DNA of 64,000 bases from Tridacna crocea (lineage: Eukaryota; Mollusca; Bivalvia; Cardiida; Cardiidae). The notes beneath the pieces are model-generated. The model did not search any database. It was not told the DNA's origin and saw only the letters and a program-made list of their open reading frames with translations. Both the position numbers and the translations under genes were made by a program. Positions 1 through 12,040 of this stretch are shown here, piece after piece. Location: NCBI GenBank assembly GCA_943736015.1, contig OX031063.1, forward strand, positions 19,823,501-19,887,500. The letters run 5' to 3'. Numbering within the stretch: the stretch's first letter is position 1; every line of letters begins with the position of its first letter.

Positions 1-176
1 CCCATGGGCCATTTCTCAATATAGAGGAATGACCCATGGGTCATTTCTCTACGTAGAGGAATGACACGAGTTATTATTCTACGTAGAAAAATGACCCCAG
101 AGGATCATTTCTCTAGGTAGAATAATGCCCCGGGTCATTTTGTAAGGGAGTGTCATTTCTCTGCATTACACCGGAA
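1..176. repeat. Palindromic short tandem array, copy 1 (reaches window edge)
   Basis: Repeats of about 40 bp built on TCATTTCTCTACGTAGAG and its complement, with TGACCC between units, ending in TTTGTAAGGGAG and CTCTGCATTACACC. Each TACGTA/CTACGTAG core is itself palindromic. The second locus is 5725-5880. Confidence 0.8.
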
Positions 177-783
177 TGCCCTACATACCTTTTCTGGTAT
201 TCTCTGTCTAGAAAAGAAGACAGTCCATTTAGTTAGACTCTTTGGTCCTTTGTGACCAGTTGAAAAGCACGCTCCAGCTTAACTTTGAAAAGGCTATTGG
301 ACTTGTTCTATTGTAGTTACTAAACATTCATTCACTTAACATTGATAATCGAAAAAAATATGTTTTTTGAAAACTAATAGCTCCTTCTCTCGCTTTATAT
401 TTTGTGTGCAGATAGTAATGTTCATGCTTTTTCCTTATTGCTGACAAAAGTGAGTAATGTGTGCTTGACTTTTTTAGCTGGTTTGGCTGACTGACACCGC
501 GCAATCGCAAACCACGTTTTTTTCCCTTTCATGAAAAAGAGCTGCCTTCTGTGGGCAAAATCGAGAATTTTTTCATAGCAATACCATGTCTAACTTCTAG
601 ACATATGTTGTAAGTTGGTTTTATTTATATGTCGATTACTTGGTCACACACGAGAAACAAAAAATGGCCTGTTAGAAGTTTTGCAGACTATATACTTTCT
701 CTGATTTTTTCGAATGCTAAAGTACAACAGTTCTTAACAAAACAGATACCGATTTTCCTTTATTTTCGGACTTATCATTTATC

Positions 784-822
784 TGAATTCTCTCTCTCTC
801 TGTCTGTCTCTCTCTCTCTCTT
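784..822. repeat. TC/TCTG microsatellite
   Basis: Run of TCTCTC with TCTGTCTG interruptions. Confidence 0.8.
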
Positions 823-1202
823 ATGTATGAGCATGTATAATCAGTTTATTCCTGTATAAATAGAAGAATTTTGTGTACATTTCCTATTTCTACGCAATAA
901 TTTATATAAATAATATCTTGTGTTTTTGGAAAATAAGCATATTTTAAAGCTCACTGCCAGAAATGAAGCATTAGATTATGTTTTGAGTAAATCGAGAAAA
1001 AAAAAAGCATTGAGGGTCAAGAAGTCATTAAGATGTTTGGATTAGAATGTGACGAGTTTTATAAAACATGAAGATAATATGCTGGTCGTCAAAAATATAT
1101 TAAATTTAATCTGATCTTTTTTTTAATTATTGAATGTCTTCGGTCATGTACAAATGTTCGATAACCCCCTTTACATTCGACATCGGGGTTAAAAACGATA
1201 TG

Positions 1203-1333
1203 ATCCATGCGCTGTGAAAAGGGGGCGTAATGCATCTACAAAAAAAAAACCATACTCATGTCAGCCTGCGCGGACTGCGCAGGCTGACATGAGTATGTTT
1301 TTTTCAGATGCATTAAGCCCCCTTGTTGTGAGA
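1203..1333. mobile_element. MITE-C copy, near-perfect hairpin
   Basis: Terminal inverted repeats TGTGAAAAGGGGGC...GCCCCCTTGTTGTGA with TAATGCATCT inside each end. The centre is a perfect hairpin with GTCAGCCTGCGC arms. This is a compact copy lacking the spacer seen in longer copies. Confidence 0.8.
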
Positions 1334-2203
1334 AAGCAATAAACCCTGTCGCCATTAATCCTAGGATAAAAGTTCTCCGAGCTCACGATTTGAATACCAG
1401 ACCCCTCTTTTCAAGAACTGTATGCTATCTCCTACTCTGCAGGAAACCGGAAGTTAAAATACTGATGAAATGAGTCGATTTTTTTTTATTATAGATCAAT
1501 TAACTGCATATCCATGGACCATACTATCACAGGATTCCGTCAGTTGTTGTACAAACTGGAGTTTATGAACTGAACTTAACTGAAATGAGCTGACATTTCT
1601 TTTTTTGACGTATACAAGTGGTACATTGTCACAGCACATATACTTTTAATGAGTGTGGGATTCGTAATTATGTAATGTCTTGCTTGGTAGACAGCTATCA
1701 TGGGGATGTATTTAACCACCCTTTTGCCACAGCATGTCTCATATTTACAACAGCATTCGGCAAAAGATACGCTAGTTTTTTCCCCCACTTTTGGTATAAG
1801 TCTTCAGTAGTAATTTTGGATTGGGGCAAAATGTTTATTCTGAGGGACTTTTTTTCCAGGCTTTTTCGAGGTTAATTGCTGGTATGATTAATATTCATTC
1901 ATTTCTCTTTGTAGTGAACTAAAGAAGAGTTTCAAAATTCATAATCCAGTACCTCTTCCATTGTCTCTCTTTTACGAGATGACAGGTGTTTTTTTTTTTC
2001 TTTTTGACTCACTTTTGCGATTAATAAGATATTCAATTGTCCTTTGTATTTTGATACCAGATTTAGGGCAAAATTAATGTAAAGCTTGTACCAGGAAAAA
2101 TTGTACTCCGCATGTCCAGTTTAAAAGCATTTACAGGCAACAGTATAGATGTTACAGAATTTGCCCGAATAAGCAAGAAAATACTGGTTACCGGAATTTC
2201 TAT

Positions 2204-2700
2204 ATCATGTACACTGGCAAAACCAACATACACTGGCAAAACCAACATAGAAGCAGTTTCCCTTTCGGGTACCCCCTATACATGACGACACTAACAACAC
2301 AACATCCAAAATGGCGGCGTCAATAAAGATTAACGTCAAGGTTATGCGCCAAGCAGCACGTTTTAGCACGTATTACCAAGGTTTCAGTAACGTCCGTTCC
2401 CAGTGACGTCAGTTTTCATTGAATCTGAGCATTCAGAGGGGAAATTCTACTTTATCAACGTACTCATTTCCTTAAACTAAAAAACATGTTGAAATAGCTT
2501 AATAAACGTTGGAATGTAAAAATTTTGCAGTATAATAAATTCATTCGTTGTACGGTCAGGTGGCAGGGGACATGGAAATTTGTCCACGGCTGTGGTGAAT
2601 CATGACGCCACCTCGCCTTCGGCTCGGGGCGACATGATACACGACAGCCATGAACAAGTTTCCAAGTCCCCTGCCACTTGATCGTACAACTTATGATGTA
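2204..2700. mobile_element. Element G, copy 1
   Basis: About 500 bp. It starts with CACTGGCAAAACCAACAT (duplicated in tandem here), has an internal CAACATCCAAAATGGCGGCG block and ends in a hairpin of about 145 nt (2550-2695) whose loop reads CGCCTTCGGCTCG. Copies 2 and 3 are at 59.6-60.6 kb. Confidence 0.75.
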
Positions 2701-2805
2701 TTTCAAAATCGGTTCATTATCCATTCATTACGAGAATACTTTTAAAGAAGTTGGGTGCCAATCTGCGTCAGGTAGTCACAATAGTATTGAGATAATCAAC
2801 GATTT

Positions 2806-2960
2806 TTAACCCTTTGGCTGATAAACGAGACTCAACATACTCTTGCGAACAGCGTAGATCAAGATCAGACTGCACATAATGCGAAGTCTGATCTCTGATC
2901 TACTCTGTCCGATACTGAAAGATTTTATCTGGAAAACAATTTTTTTTTTAAATAATGTTT
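2806..2960. mobile_element. MITE-B copy
   Basis: TTAACCCTTTGGC end plus the GATCAAGATCAGACTGCAC hairpin and CTGTCCGATA tail, reverse orientation. Confidence 0.65.
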
Positions 2961-3057
2961 GTATGAGTTCGAACTACATTATTTGCTGCAAATGGGCATT
3001 CATTTTATTTGACAGCTTATTTCTTTACCGGAAGAGAAAATTTTCTCGAGAACTGAC

Positions 3058-3248
3058 TGAGTTTCCAGACGGCAAATTAAATGTAGCTCACATGTTTAGA
3101 TCTGTGAGGGAAAATGTACAAAATCATAGAGGATAAAGGAGAAAATGCTGGTTATCGGCATTTTCTCCTTTTCCCACAATGTTTTAAAGAGGCTATTCTC
3201 TACGGGTCGTTAAGCAGGTGACTGTGCAGTAAAAGGTCAAGGGTTAAA
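3058..3248 (+). mobile_element. MITE-A copy, degenerate
   Basis: GAGAAAATGCTGGT hairpin with flanking internal sequence (CCAGACGGCAAATTAAATG) and a weak GGGTTAA end. Confidence 0.65.
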
Positions 3249-3753
3249 TGGGTTTCTAATGATTATGGCATGTTTTGCCGATATTCTTACAAAGTACTTG
3301 ATGGTGATTCTTCGTTCCATATGGCTTTGTGATTAACTTGATAATTCATTTTGTTTGTATAAGGTCTCTTGAGGCAAAGGTCTTTATCAAAGCACTGACA
3401 GGACTGTGAACTCGTCTACCCTTTTTTTATCCTCATGGGATAGAAAGAAGAATGAAATCGCTATCTGTATACATCTTTGTCGAAATTTCAACTTTTGTGT
3501 AAGTTAAATGGAACGCTATCTGACCAAACATTCCTCTGCTGTCAAAATTTGATTACACAGCCACTAAATTTATCTGCAAATTCAAAAGAGTATTTGTCAT
3601 TCTTTTCGAGATCTAAATTTCGTAAAAAAACTGGCCTAGTGGTTTCCTGTATCAGGAAAGCAACCTGTGTAAAGGAAGCATGTATAGAGCTTCCAAAGAA
3701 CGCAATGATAACAATTTGAAATGCTGTGGCTTGAGAGGGTTGCATGCCCCTCC

Positions 3754-3982
3754 TTAACTCTTTACCACAGGAGAAAATTTTAGACTGGTCCGAATTGAAA
3801 GCATTTCCAGACGACAAAATAAAGATGACTGAAAAATTTAAATTTGTCCTGAGAAGGGTAGAAAACACTGTGGGAAAAGGAGAAAATTCTGGTTACCAGC
3901 ATTTTCTCTTTTTCCCACAGTGTTTTCAAAAGGCTTCTAACTCAGGGGCGTTAAAAGTAGGGATTGTGTGGTAATGGGTTAA
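3754..3982 (+). mobile_element. MITE-A, full length
   Basis: TTAACTCTTTACC start and GGTAATGGGTTAA end, with a central hairpin of GAGAAAAT arms. 229 bp. Confidence 0.9.
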
Positions 3983-4204
3983 TGCAGTAAATCAAGCAAG
4001 TTATCACATAATCACGGATCGGTGAAATCTTTGTGTCTAATCATCGACTAAAGCATTTTCAGAGTAGTAAAAGTAAAGAAATAAATCTGTTTAACTTTAG
4101 TATTTATCTGAAAGGGTAAAAACTGCTAAAGAAAAGCTTACCTGCATTTTCCCCCATTCCAACAATGTTTCAAAAGCTTTTCTATTTAGTGTATTCAAAC
4201 TGTA

Positions 4205-4545
4205 ACCTGCCAAGGCCGGGCCCCGGTACCTCTGTCGGACTTGAGAATAGGAGGTCGTGGGTTTAATCCCTCGCTCGGCCAATTTCTTTCAGGGGGTCAG
4301 TGATAGTCACTGCGACAGGATTTATTCCTCTCACACCTCTGACCAATGTTTCGACAGTGGTTAAGTGGGAAAGCAGTCAAGCCAGTGGACTGGAAAGACA
4401 ATTGTGCGGAGTTCTGGTAAGAGATACTCCAGGAATGCACGGATAGGTGCGCTGGCCTCCACGATATAACTAAAATAATATAGAAAACGGCGTATAACAC
4501 CATACAATCAACCAATGCAATCAATGTTACCTGCTGAGCATGGAG
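4205..4545 (+). mobile_element. SINE-1 copy
   Basis: tRNA-like 5' head with a B-box-like GTCGTGGGTTTAATCCC, a body shared with the copy near 6.8 kb (GTTAAGTGG, CTGGTAAGAGA), a 3' ATATAACTAAAATAAT...AACGGCGT block and a CAATCAACCAATG tail. Confidence 0.8.
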
Positions 4546-4691
4546 CGTATTACCTTGTAATTTCCCTTCCAAACTGCAGTTTCTTGACATGTAGTATCCT
4601 TGAGCTATGCGTTTTTCTCGTTGTCGTAGTATGAAGATTGAGGATGCAGAAGGACTTTGAGTATTGCGTCAAAAGTCATGAAATCATAAAT

Positions 4692-4926
4692 GGCCTTCAA
4701 CACGTGAAAAGAGGCATTCGGACATTTGCGTAAAGTGTCGTCTCAGATCAGCCTGCACAGTCCGCACAGGCTTATCAGAGATAACACTTCACGATTTTGT
4801 TTGTTTTTGTCCTACAGTCAACTTGCACAAAACAGAAATTGACATAAGAAAGGAAAATGTTGTTTTAGTTTATTCTGCATGGGAAGCGCAGGCTGATCCG
4901 AATGTCCTTTTTTGCGTGTTGCAGGC
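4692..4926. mobile_element. MITE-D copy
   Basis: Starts CAACACGTGAAAAG and ends CTTTTTTGCGTGTTGCA. It carries CATTTGCGTAAAGTGTCG and two CTGCGCAG-type hairpins; the second is eroded. Confidence 0.75.
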
Positions 4927-5484
4927 CATGTTTACTTATACTTTAAACGCCAAATATATAAACTCGATCTCTGACAGTACAGCCACTAAAGCCATGAAAG
5001 TTTTTGTTTTTATCTGAAAAAAAAAACAACGACTTAACAGGTAGATATTATAGATCCTTAATCAGAGTGCACTTAACGTGAAATGTTATCATGATCTATA
5101 TTTATGCGGTCTGCAAAGTTCGTCTTTTCGCCTATGGCGCTTATTGGTTTGAAATGTCGGAGCTCCATTTAGGGCGATAAGTGAACAAGAACGTGTCCAT
5201 GTATACTAATTTGTTAATTTGCCTCTTCCCCGAAATGAATGACACTATGGCTCTCTCAGGGGTGGGGTGGGGGAGGAAACTTAACAGATCGACCACAATA
5301 CAGTATTTTTGACATGGCCTAAAGCACAAACACAGTAGCACCCATGTAGCATATGCCCCGTGTGCATCCATTCATTCAACAGAAGATGTCAGGATGGCCA
5401 CGTTGATTGACCTCTGCAAAGTTGTAATTATCTTATTATGGCTGAAACCATATTATACTGTTCTGTTTTGGGCTTTTTGCAAAC

Positions 5485-5615
5485 TTTAAAAAATAAGACC
5501 AGACTTCTTTGAATGTTTTGTCTGATCTCTGGTCTTACTCGTAACATGACTTTGTTGTTTAGACCACACTTCACTGAATGTATGATCTAATCTCTGGTCT
5601 TACTTTTTTGCCCGA
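5485..5615. repeat. Two diverged MITE-B-like hairpins in tandem
   Basis: AAGACCAGACTTC and GTCTGATCTCTGGTCTTAC, repeated once more as AGACCACACTTC and GATCTAATCTCTGGTCTTAC. Confidence 0.55.
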
Positions 5616-5724
5616 TTTCGTCGCATAGTTAGAATGAGCAGCCTTTGAAATTGCATCTGTTTCAGCGACGTACAACTGACACCAACTGATTCATCTTGGA
5701 TACTTATTATGAATCAGTGAGTTA

Positions 5725-5880
5725 TTTGACTACGTAGCGAAATGACCCTGGTCATTATTTTACGTAGATAAATAACCCTCTGGAATCATTTCTCTACGTA
5801 GAGTAATGTCCGGGTCTTCTTCTACTTAGTGAAATGACCCATAGGTCATTTTGTAGGGAGGTTCATTTCTCTGCATTACA
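5725..5880. repeat. Palindromic short tandem array, copy 2
   Basis: Same units and same terminal sequence as the array at the window start, so the two loci are copies of one element that ends with CTCTGCATTACACC. Confidence 0.8.
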
Positions 5881-6075
5881 CCCGTATTCACCAACCATTC
5901 TTGAGAACATTCTTAGTCTTATTCTCCAAGGTTTTCTACATTTGTGAGTAGCACAACTTCTGATTGGCTAAATCGAGTAGTTTAGTTAAACAGAAGTTGT
6001 GTTATCTACAAATACAGAAAATTATGGAGAATAATACTAAGAACGCTTTTAGGAATGGTCGGTGAATTTACCCAT
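5880..6075. mobile_element. MITE-E copy (Harbinger-like)
   Basis: CCGTATTCACCAACCATTCT...AGGAATGGTCGGTGAATTTA ends with an inner inverted ACTTCTGATTGGCTAAA repeat. It directly follows the palindromic array. Confidence 0.7.
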
Positions 6076-6187
6076 AGCAAAAGGTTTAGACTAAGATCAG
6101 CCAGGGCACACTGCCCAGACTGACCTCGGTCGATACATTCCTGCAGAAGCATTAAACATTAAGCCCCTTTATAACAGAGCACGGCTT
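6065..6187. mobile_element. MITE-C copy, 5' truncated
   Basis: Diverged hairpin (GATCAGCCAGGGC) and the end GCATTAAGCCCCTTTATAACAGAGC. Confidence 0.55.
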
Positions 6188-6769
6188 AAATGGTTAGCAT
6201 GAGGTGATATGTCATACAAAATGTCTTGCTGTCTGTCGCTTCAGTACTTTGATTTTATTTTTTGTGGGCGGGTCACTATTGACAAGAATAATAAAGGCAC
6301 AATTAGCTTCAAATGGCAATTTGTAACAGGGAAGATTTCAGGTGTCAAGAGGACCGACCGTCCACCATTGTCCACGTTTGTGCTACCCCCGGGCCAAATT
6401 GCACCAATGGTGTTTTGAGGTTAAATGTTAACTACTTTAGGACATGATGTTGAGCCCGGCAGCGTTGCTTGCAAGCCATAAACATCAAGATATCAATTTT
6501 TTGATGATGATGGCAATGGACCTTGTCCTGGTATTGTTTTTGTATCTTTTTAATAAGAATTTGATACACAGATGACGGTCCTGAACTTCTCTGTAACCTA
6601 ATGCATTCGTCTAGTTTCTACGGACGGTTTTTTTGTCTTACAGTGGGCAAGTCGGCAACAGTGAAAAAGTCTTATAACGCGCGACTTTTTACTGTTACCA
6701 AGGTATTTCACCAGTATTTATATATTACGACCTAATTTACATTGATAGCCCATACTTTTTTACATGGAT

Positions 6770-7105
6770 AACTTCCAAGTCGAATGCGCCGAGCATCGGT
6801 AACTTTATCGGTAGCTTACAGGACTTTAGAACAGGGAGCGAACGGTTCAATTCCCGGGTCGGCCATTTTCTTTCCAAGGAATGGTGATAATCATTGCAAT
6901 AGGAATCATTCCTCTCTCACTGCTAATTATTCTTTCGACCATGGTTAAGTGGAAAAGCAGCCAGTGGCTTGGGGAAAAAAATATTGTGCAGAGCACTGGT
7001 AAAAGAAACTCCTGGAAAGCATTGAAAGGTGCTCTGGCTACCGCGATAAAACTGAAATAATGTTGAAAAACGGCGTTAAACACCATTCAATTAATTAATC
7101 AATTC
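6770..7105 (+). mobile_element. SINE-1 copy
   Basis: B-box-like ACGGTTCAATTCCCGGG in the tRNA head, the shared SINE-1 body, ACTGAAATAATGTTGAAAAA, CGGCGTTAAACACC and a CAATTAATTAATCAATT tail. Confidence 0.85.
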
Positions 7106-7171
7106 TTTTCTCAAATTTTCCCCAAAAGCTTCTTCCTCATGGTCCATAAATTAAAGGGTTAATGGTATAGG

Positions 7172-7392
7172 TTAAACTCTTCAACAATCGAAAGTCGAGT
7201 TGTCCAAATTGAAAGCATTTGCAGACGACACAAAAACATGACTCAAAAATTAAAACATAGCTTTAGAAGAGTAGAAAACATTGTGGGATAAATAGAAAAT
7301 GTTGGTTACTAGCATTTTCTCCTTTACCCACAATGTTTTCAAAAGGCTTCTTCCTTTGGGTTGTAAAAACCAGGGATTGTTTGGTAAAGGAT
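7172..7392 (+). mobile_element. MITE-A, nearly full length
   Basis: GTTAAACTCTTC start, a GAAAGCATTTGCAGACGAC internal block, a central hairpin with a few mismatches, and GTTTGGTAAAGGAT at the end. Confidence 0.85.
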
Positions 7393-7502
7393 ATAGAGCT
7401 CATTGGTCTGCTGAAAATAGTATAAAGTACACCAGAACCTTTGTAACAGCCCATCTTGTGTCTATTCAAGCCTTTAATTAAAATGGAAGATAAGTCGTGT
7501 AT

Positions 7503-7731
7503 TTAACCCATTACCACACAGCAAAATTTTAGACCTATCCAAACTGAAAGCATTTGCAGACGACAAAATAAAGGTGACTGAAAAATAGAAATTTGTCCTG
7601 GGAAGGGTAGAAAACACTGTGGGAAAAGGAGAAAATGCTGGTTACCAGCATTTTCTCCTTTTCCCACAGTGTTTTCGAAAGGCGTCTCTCTCAGGGGCGT
7701 CAAAAGTAGGGATTGTGTGGTAATGGGTTAA
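7503..7731 (+). mobile_element. MITE-A, full length
   Basis: TTAACCCATTACCACAC...GTGTGGTAATGGGTTAA with a perfect central hairpin. 229 bp. It matches the 3754 copy closely in size and end sequence. Confidence 0.92.
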
Positions 7732-8009
7732 AGGTAAACACAATAAATTTGAAAGCGGAAGAATAAATTTACTAAATATAGTTGAGACTTTTAAAATCTA
7801 TCCCCGTGAAATTGTGTGGTTTCTACCCGTGTCAAAGTACATTCTTGAACGAGGCATGAAAAAATAATACACCTTAATATCAACCTCGTAAGAAAATACT
7901 TGACAAAACCAAACTGAGCAGTCGATAAAATGACTTGCAACAAACAAAGTAATCTCTGTCTCAAATACATCTATATGGGTCATGCTCTAAGAAAAGGTGG
8001 TTTAATTCA

Positions 8010-9115
8010 TGTGCAAAAACTACGGATTCTTATTTCATGCTTTCTAGTAGGTTATCGAGTGAAAATATTCTTCGTTATTTCATGCTTTCCGATAGGATAT
8101 CGAGAAATAGCAGTGAAAATATTTCAAACAGGTACCACCGGTGAAAATACCGATTTTCACGTTATTGTTGCCTAGGTAAATTGCGCGTGCCTCACAACCA
8201 GATGGGAAATATGACGTCATATACCTTACATTTCTCGCGCTTGACGTAATATTGTAATGCGTTGCTATGCGGGAGGGGTGCGCCACGGGGAATAACGGAA
8301 AAAAAAACTGTACTGGATAAAGCTTCTCCCAGAAAGGGTTAAAAGCATGAAATAAATATCCTCTATATATTCCAAGGGTATGACCAGTGAAAATACTTAT
8401 TTTTTATATTCTGGTTACCCAGGTAAACCGCGCTTGACTCACAACCAGATGGAAATATGACTTCATTTTACATTACATTTCTCGCGCTTGACGTAATAGG
8501 CCTATTGTAATGCGTTACTATGCAGAGAAGGTACGCCACGCGGAATAACTGAAAAGAACTGTACTAGATTTCGATAAAGCGCCTCTCATGAAAATATTAC
8601 TGATGATGTTCACTCGATGAAATAAATTTCGATTTTCACCGAAAAAAAAATATATCCTCTATTTATTTTATGCTTTCTAATAGGTCATCAAAAATATCGG
8701 CAAAATATTTTTCGATATTTCATTGTTACAACCAGTGAAAAGACCGATTGTTATATTACACCTCTTCAATTAAAGCCTTACAGCCAGATGGAAATGACGT
8801 CACTGTTTACCTTGCATTTCTCGCGCTTGACATAATATTGTAATGCCTTGCTAGGCGGAGGGGTACGCCACGGGGAATTAAAGAACTGTACTGGATTTTG
8901 ATTAAGCCAGAAAGGGTTAAAAGCATTAAATAAATAGAATATTTGTTTTTTTTCTTTTTCAGTGAAAGATCGAAATTCATTTCATCTCGTGAATATTTTC
9001 GGTGATAATTTCACTCGTGGCTGCGCCACTTGTGAAAATATTACGGATGATTTTCACTCAATGAAATAAGTTTTGATCTTTCACCGTAAAAAAAAACAAC
9101 AACAAATATCCTCTA
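8010..9115. repeat. Three tandem copies of a ~200-bp unit plus a terminal hairpin
   Basis: Units at about 8126-8345, 8386-8590 and 8735-8935 each read GTGAAAATACCGAT, CACAACCAGATGG, TGACGTCA or a decayed form, TTTCTCGCGCTTGACGTAAT and TACGCCACGGGGAAT. They are followed by a hairpin of about 130 nt (8960-9095) with GTGAAAGATCGAAATTCATT arms. A related single unit lies at 24288-24655 and a hairpin fragment at 41130-41215. Confidence 0.75.
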
Positions 9116-9137
9116 TATCTCAATTTGCGAAGTCCAG

Positions 9138-9318
9138 GGTCCGTATTTACCGAGTAATCTTAGGAATATCCCTCGTCTAATTCTCAGGAATGTTTTGAAT
9201 TTGAAAGTAACAATTTTTGACTGGCTTAACCATTGTTTAGCCAATCAGAAGTTGTGTTACTTTCAAAACCTAGGACTACACTTCGAATGCAATTAAGAAT
9301 GGTAGGTGAATAAGGATA
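9138..9318. mobile_element. MITE-E copy with CAG target duplication
   Basis: Starts GGTCCGTATTTACC and ends GGTGAATAAGGATA. CAG is present immediately on both sides (9135-9137 and 9319-9321). Inner inverted GCCAATCAGAAGTTGTG repeat. Confidence 0.8.
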
Positions 9319-9457
9319 CAGGTTTTCTTTCATACCAAGAGACCATTCAAAGCCAAGATGGAGACATGTTTTAGGGCATAATGGATCACTGTTATGCTAC
9401 AACTTGCTAAGTGGAATGCATTACGACAATGAATTAATCCCTGATTTCTCAGAACTG

Positions 9458-9610
9458 TTAACCCTTTAAAAAACAATCTCTTATTTCAATGACTCTAGAA
9501 GAAAATGGCTATTGAAATATTGTGAAAAATATGATAAATGCTGTACCCACCTCACCTGCATTTCCTGCTTTTTCTTCTCCAACGTGTTTTACGATGATTT
9601 TGAAGATAAA
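9458..9610 (-). mobile_element. MITE-A, degenerate
   Basis: TTAACCCTTTAAAAAACAATC start. The hairpin is heavily eroded. Confidence 0.45.
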
Positions 9611-9779
9611 GTTCACCATACTAGACATACTTATTTTGTCGTGTGTATGTAATTTCAATTGGAGCAAGTATATATATTTTTTTTCGTCTCGTAAAATCTT
9701 GCCAAAACAACCAATTTTTGACTTGATAATTCAAAATATCTGGGGGAACAATTTCAAAATTTTTACAAATGTACAGAAG

Positions 9780-9965
9780 ATTTATGACAGTGTCAAAAAA
9801 AAGTGCTGCTTACCACCATTTTCTCCTGTTTCCCTAGTGTTTTCATAAGGCTTTAGCAAACAATCCCTGGCTTTTACGACCCTGAGACAGATGCCTTTTG
9901 GAAAACATTGTGGGAAAAGGAGAAAATGACGGTTACCAGCATTTTCTCCATTTCCCTCAAAGTAT
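9780..9965. mobile_element. Two abutting partial MITE-A copies
   Basis: Two hairpin remnants separated by GCAAACAATCCCTGGCTTTT, a MITE-A terminal block; the second has GGAAAACATTGTGGGAAAAG. Confidence 0.65.
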
Positions 9966-10199
9966 CTAGTACTTGCGTAAAAAAATCTCATTTAACATTT
10001 TCCACGTAATACCGAGTAAAATGTCCCTGAGGAAAAAAGGAGAAAAGAAGAAAATACCGGAAACTAGTATGTTCTTCATTTCCCATGTATATTTTACCCC
10101 TTCAAAAGACAAAAATGTCTTTGGAGCTAATTTGTTACCTGCATTTGATTTCAACTTGGTAAAGTGTAGGAAGAATCCACACTGTTTTCTACTCATGCA

Positions 10200-11080
10200 A
10201 ATACAAATATAACTGCCAAGTCACATTTTAATTGCCGTCTGCATACATGCTTTAAATTTAGTCAAATCAAAACATGTATCCTTTAGGAAAGAGTTTATTG
10301 TCAGCTGAACAAGGGAAGGGCCACGATAACGTATATTCAGTACTCATTCCTTTTTCCATGATGTTTTAAAAAGCCAACTTTCTCATGATAGACGGAGATG
10401 TGTGGTATAACGTTGTTTCCGTCAACCGTTTCTATACACAGTAGAATAATGTCTGTCAGCCGTCGCGGTTGCCACCTTTCCAAGTGCCACACACAGCTTT
10501 GCTTTGTAAATATGTATTTTCTAAATAATAAATCGTCAATTGTTGATTAAATATTTTAATACCCTAATCGGACTGATCTCAAGCCTCCCTAGCCGCGGAT
10601 GCTGTGCTGCTTGAAAGGTCCTCAAATAAAAACTTCGATTAAACAGCTGCAGTCCGATCCCCCGTGGTCAGTTTTTCTTTCAAAGCCTCCGTCGTCAGAG
10701 CTCTGAATTAAGCGGGGAATTATTGAACTTTGGCCCTGGCACTTCACACGTCAAATGGCTAATAGGAAATAATTACAGGGGGACATACAATCGTAAGTCA
10801 GTCTTAATAAATCAAAACGCAACTTTAGAAAAATACAAAGTTTGACATAATGTAATATCCAGAAATTATAAGGACCCCGTGACCTTTTTAGTGAGGGCAC
10901 GTGGCCCGCAAATGTTGTCTGTATTTTTTCATTAACAGTGGACATGATTATATTCAAATAAAACGACGATCATGTCATTTGTCAGTTATTTGACTATAGT
11001 GATAAATTGGATAAGGCGTCTAACCTCACACCACACAATGGTTTGGGTTTTTTTTTTCCGAGCCTAAAGATGATCGAATT
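10200..11080. other. No gene or recognised repeat seen
   Basis: AT-rich sequence without a convincing exon or a family shared elsewhere in the window. A weak hairpin remnant of MITE-A follows at 11086-11150. Confidence 0.5.
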
Positions 11081-11085
11081 TAAAA

Positions 11086-11150
11086 ACGTTGGGGGAAAAA
11101 GAGAAAATGCTGGTCACCAGCGTTTTTTCCTTTTCCAACAATGTTTTGTT
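11086..11150. mobile_element. MITE-A central hairpin only
   Basis: GGGGAAAAAGAGAAAATGCTGG and its complement, without recognisable ends. Confidence 0.6.
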
Positions 11151-11631
11151 ATCACATAGAAAATCTCATCATTTAAGCCGCACTTAATTCGATGTCTATT
11201 AATGACCCCAAAACGGACAAATAAAAAAAGCTTTTCTCGTTTTGGAAAGCGTTACCCATTTACCACAGAAAGAGATTCTATGACAGAATAAAGGCTGGTT
11301 AAAGACCTTATAAAGGAGGCGTTCAAGGAAAGGACTTCTTTTTTATTTACCTATATTTTAACCTATATGAAAAAAAAAATATTGTGGAAAAGTGCTCATT
11401 CTTTTCTGTTACAGAGAAAAGAGCCTTTGAAAGTAATGTTTTCCTGAGTTTTCCCTTATTCATGAAGTTAAGATAAACAATCTTCTTTTTCTTTCTTTTA
11501 TTTTTTGCAATATTCGTTGCAGCGTCGACTGCTTGTATATTGAAAGATATTTCTGAAGGATTTTACGTGTAGAACTGGAATATCGCATGCAGATTCGAAC
11601 CTGAGAGCGCTGAAGTAACTTGTCACTGCTT

Positions 11632-11875
11632 TCGTTTGATTGGTTAATTGATCGATTAATTGATTTTTTTCTCGCTGCTTTCAACGTTATTTCAGTCATA
11701 GTAAGGCGACAGCTCACATATTCATGTATGTCCTTGGTTTCATCAGTAGTAGGCCAGGGCTCTCGCCAATGTCTCTCCCAGCGAAACTCCCAGTTGAGGC
11801 TCGAATGCGGGACCGTAGGGTTACAAGTCCCACAATTTACCACTGAGCCTCGCAGGACCCAACAATGCTTTCGAA
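11632..11875 (-). mobile_element. SINE-1 copy with recognisable tRNA head
   Basis: On the minus strand the head reads CCTGCGAGGCTCAGTGGT, then GGACTTGTAACCC in the anticodon-arm position, then CGCATTCGAGCCTC as a B box. The body ends TGAAATAACGTTGAAAGC and an ATCAATTAATCGATCAAT tail. Confidence 0.85.
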
Positions 11876-12040
11876 GTCGGTAGATCTATTATGAATAAGC
11901 GTGTGACCTGCTTTTATCTTTCCTTTTTACTTTGGCTAAACATGTTTTCATTTCATCAGTATAGCACGTAAATCATAAAAGACGAGACAATCATTCTACA
12001 AATATACTGAAGAAAGTAAAAAGAAATTGATAAAATTGTG

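Noticed and set aside
11460..11843. 127-codon minus-strand frame
   Set aside because: Mostly SINE-1 sequence with its tRNA head.
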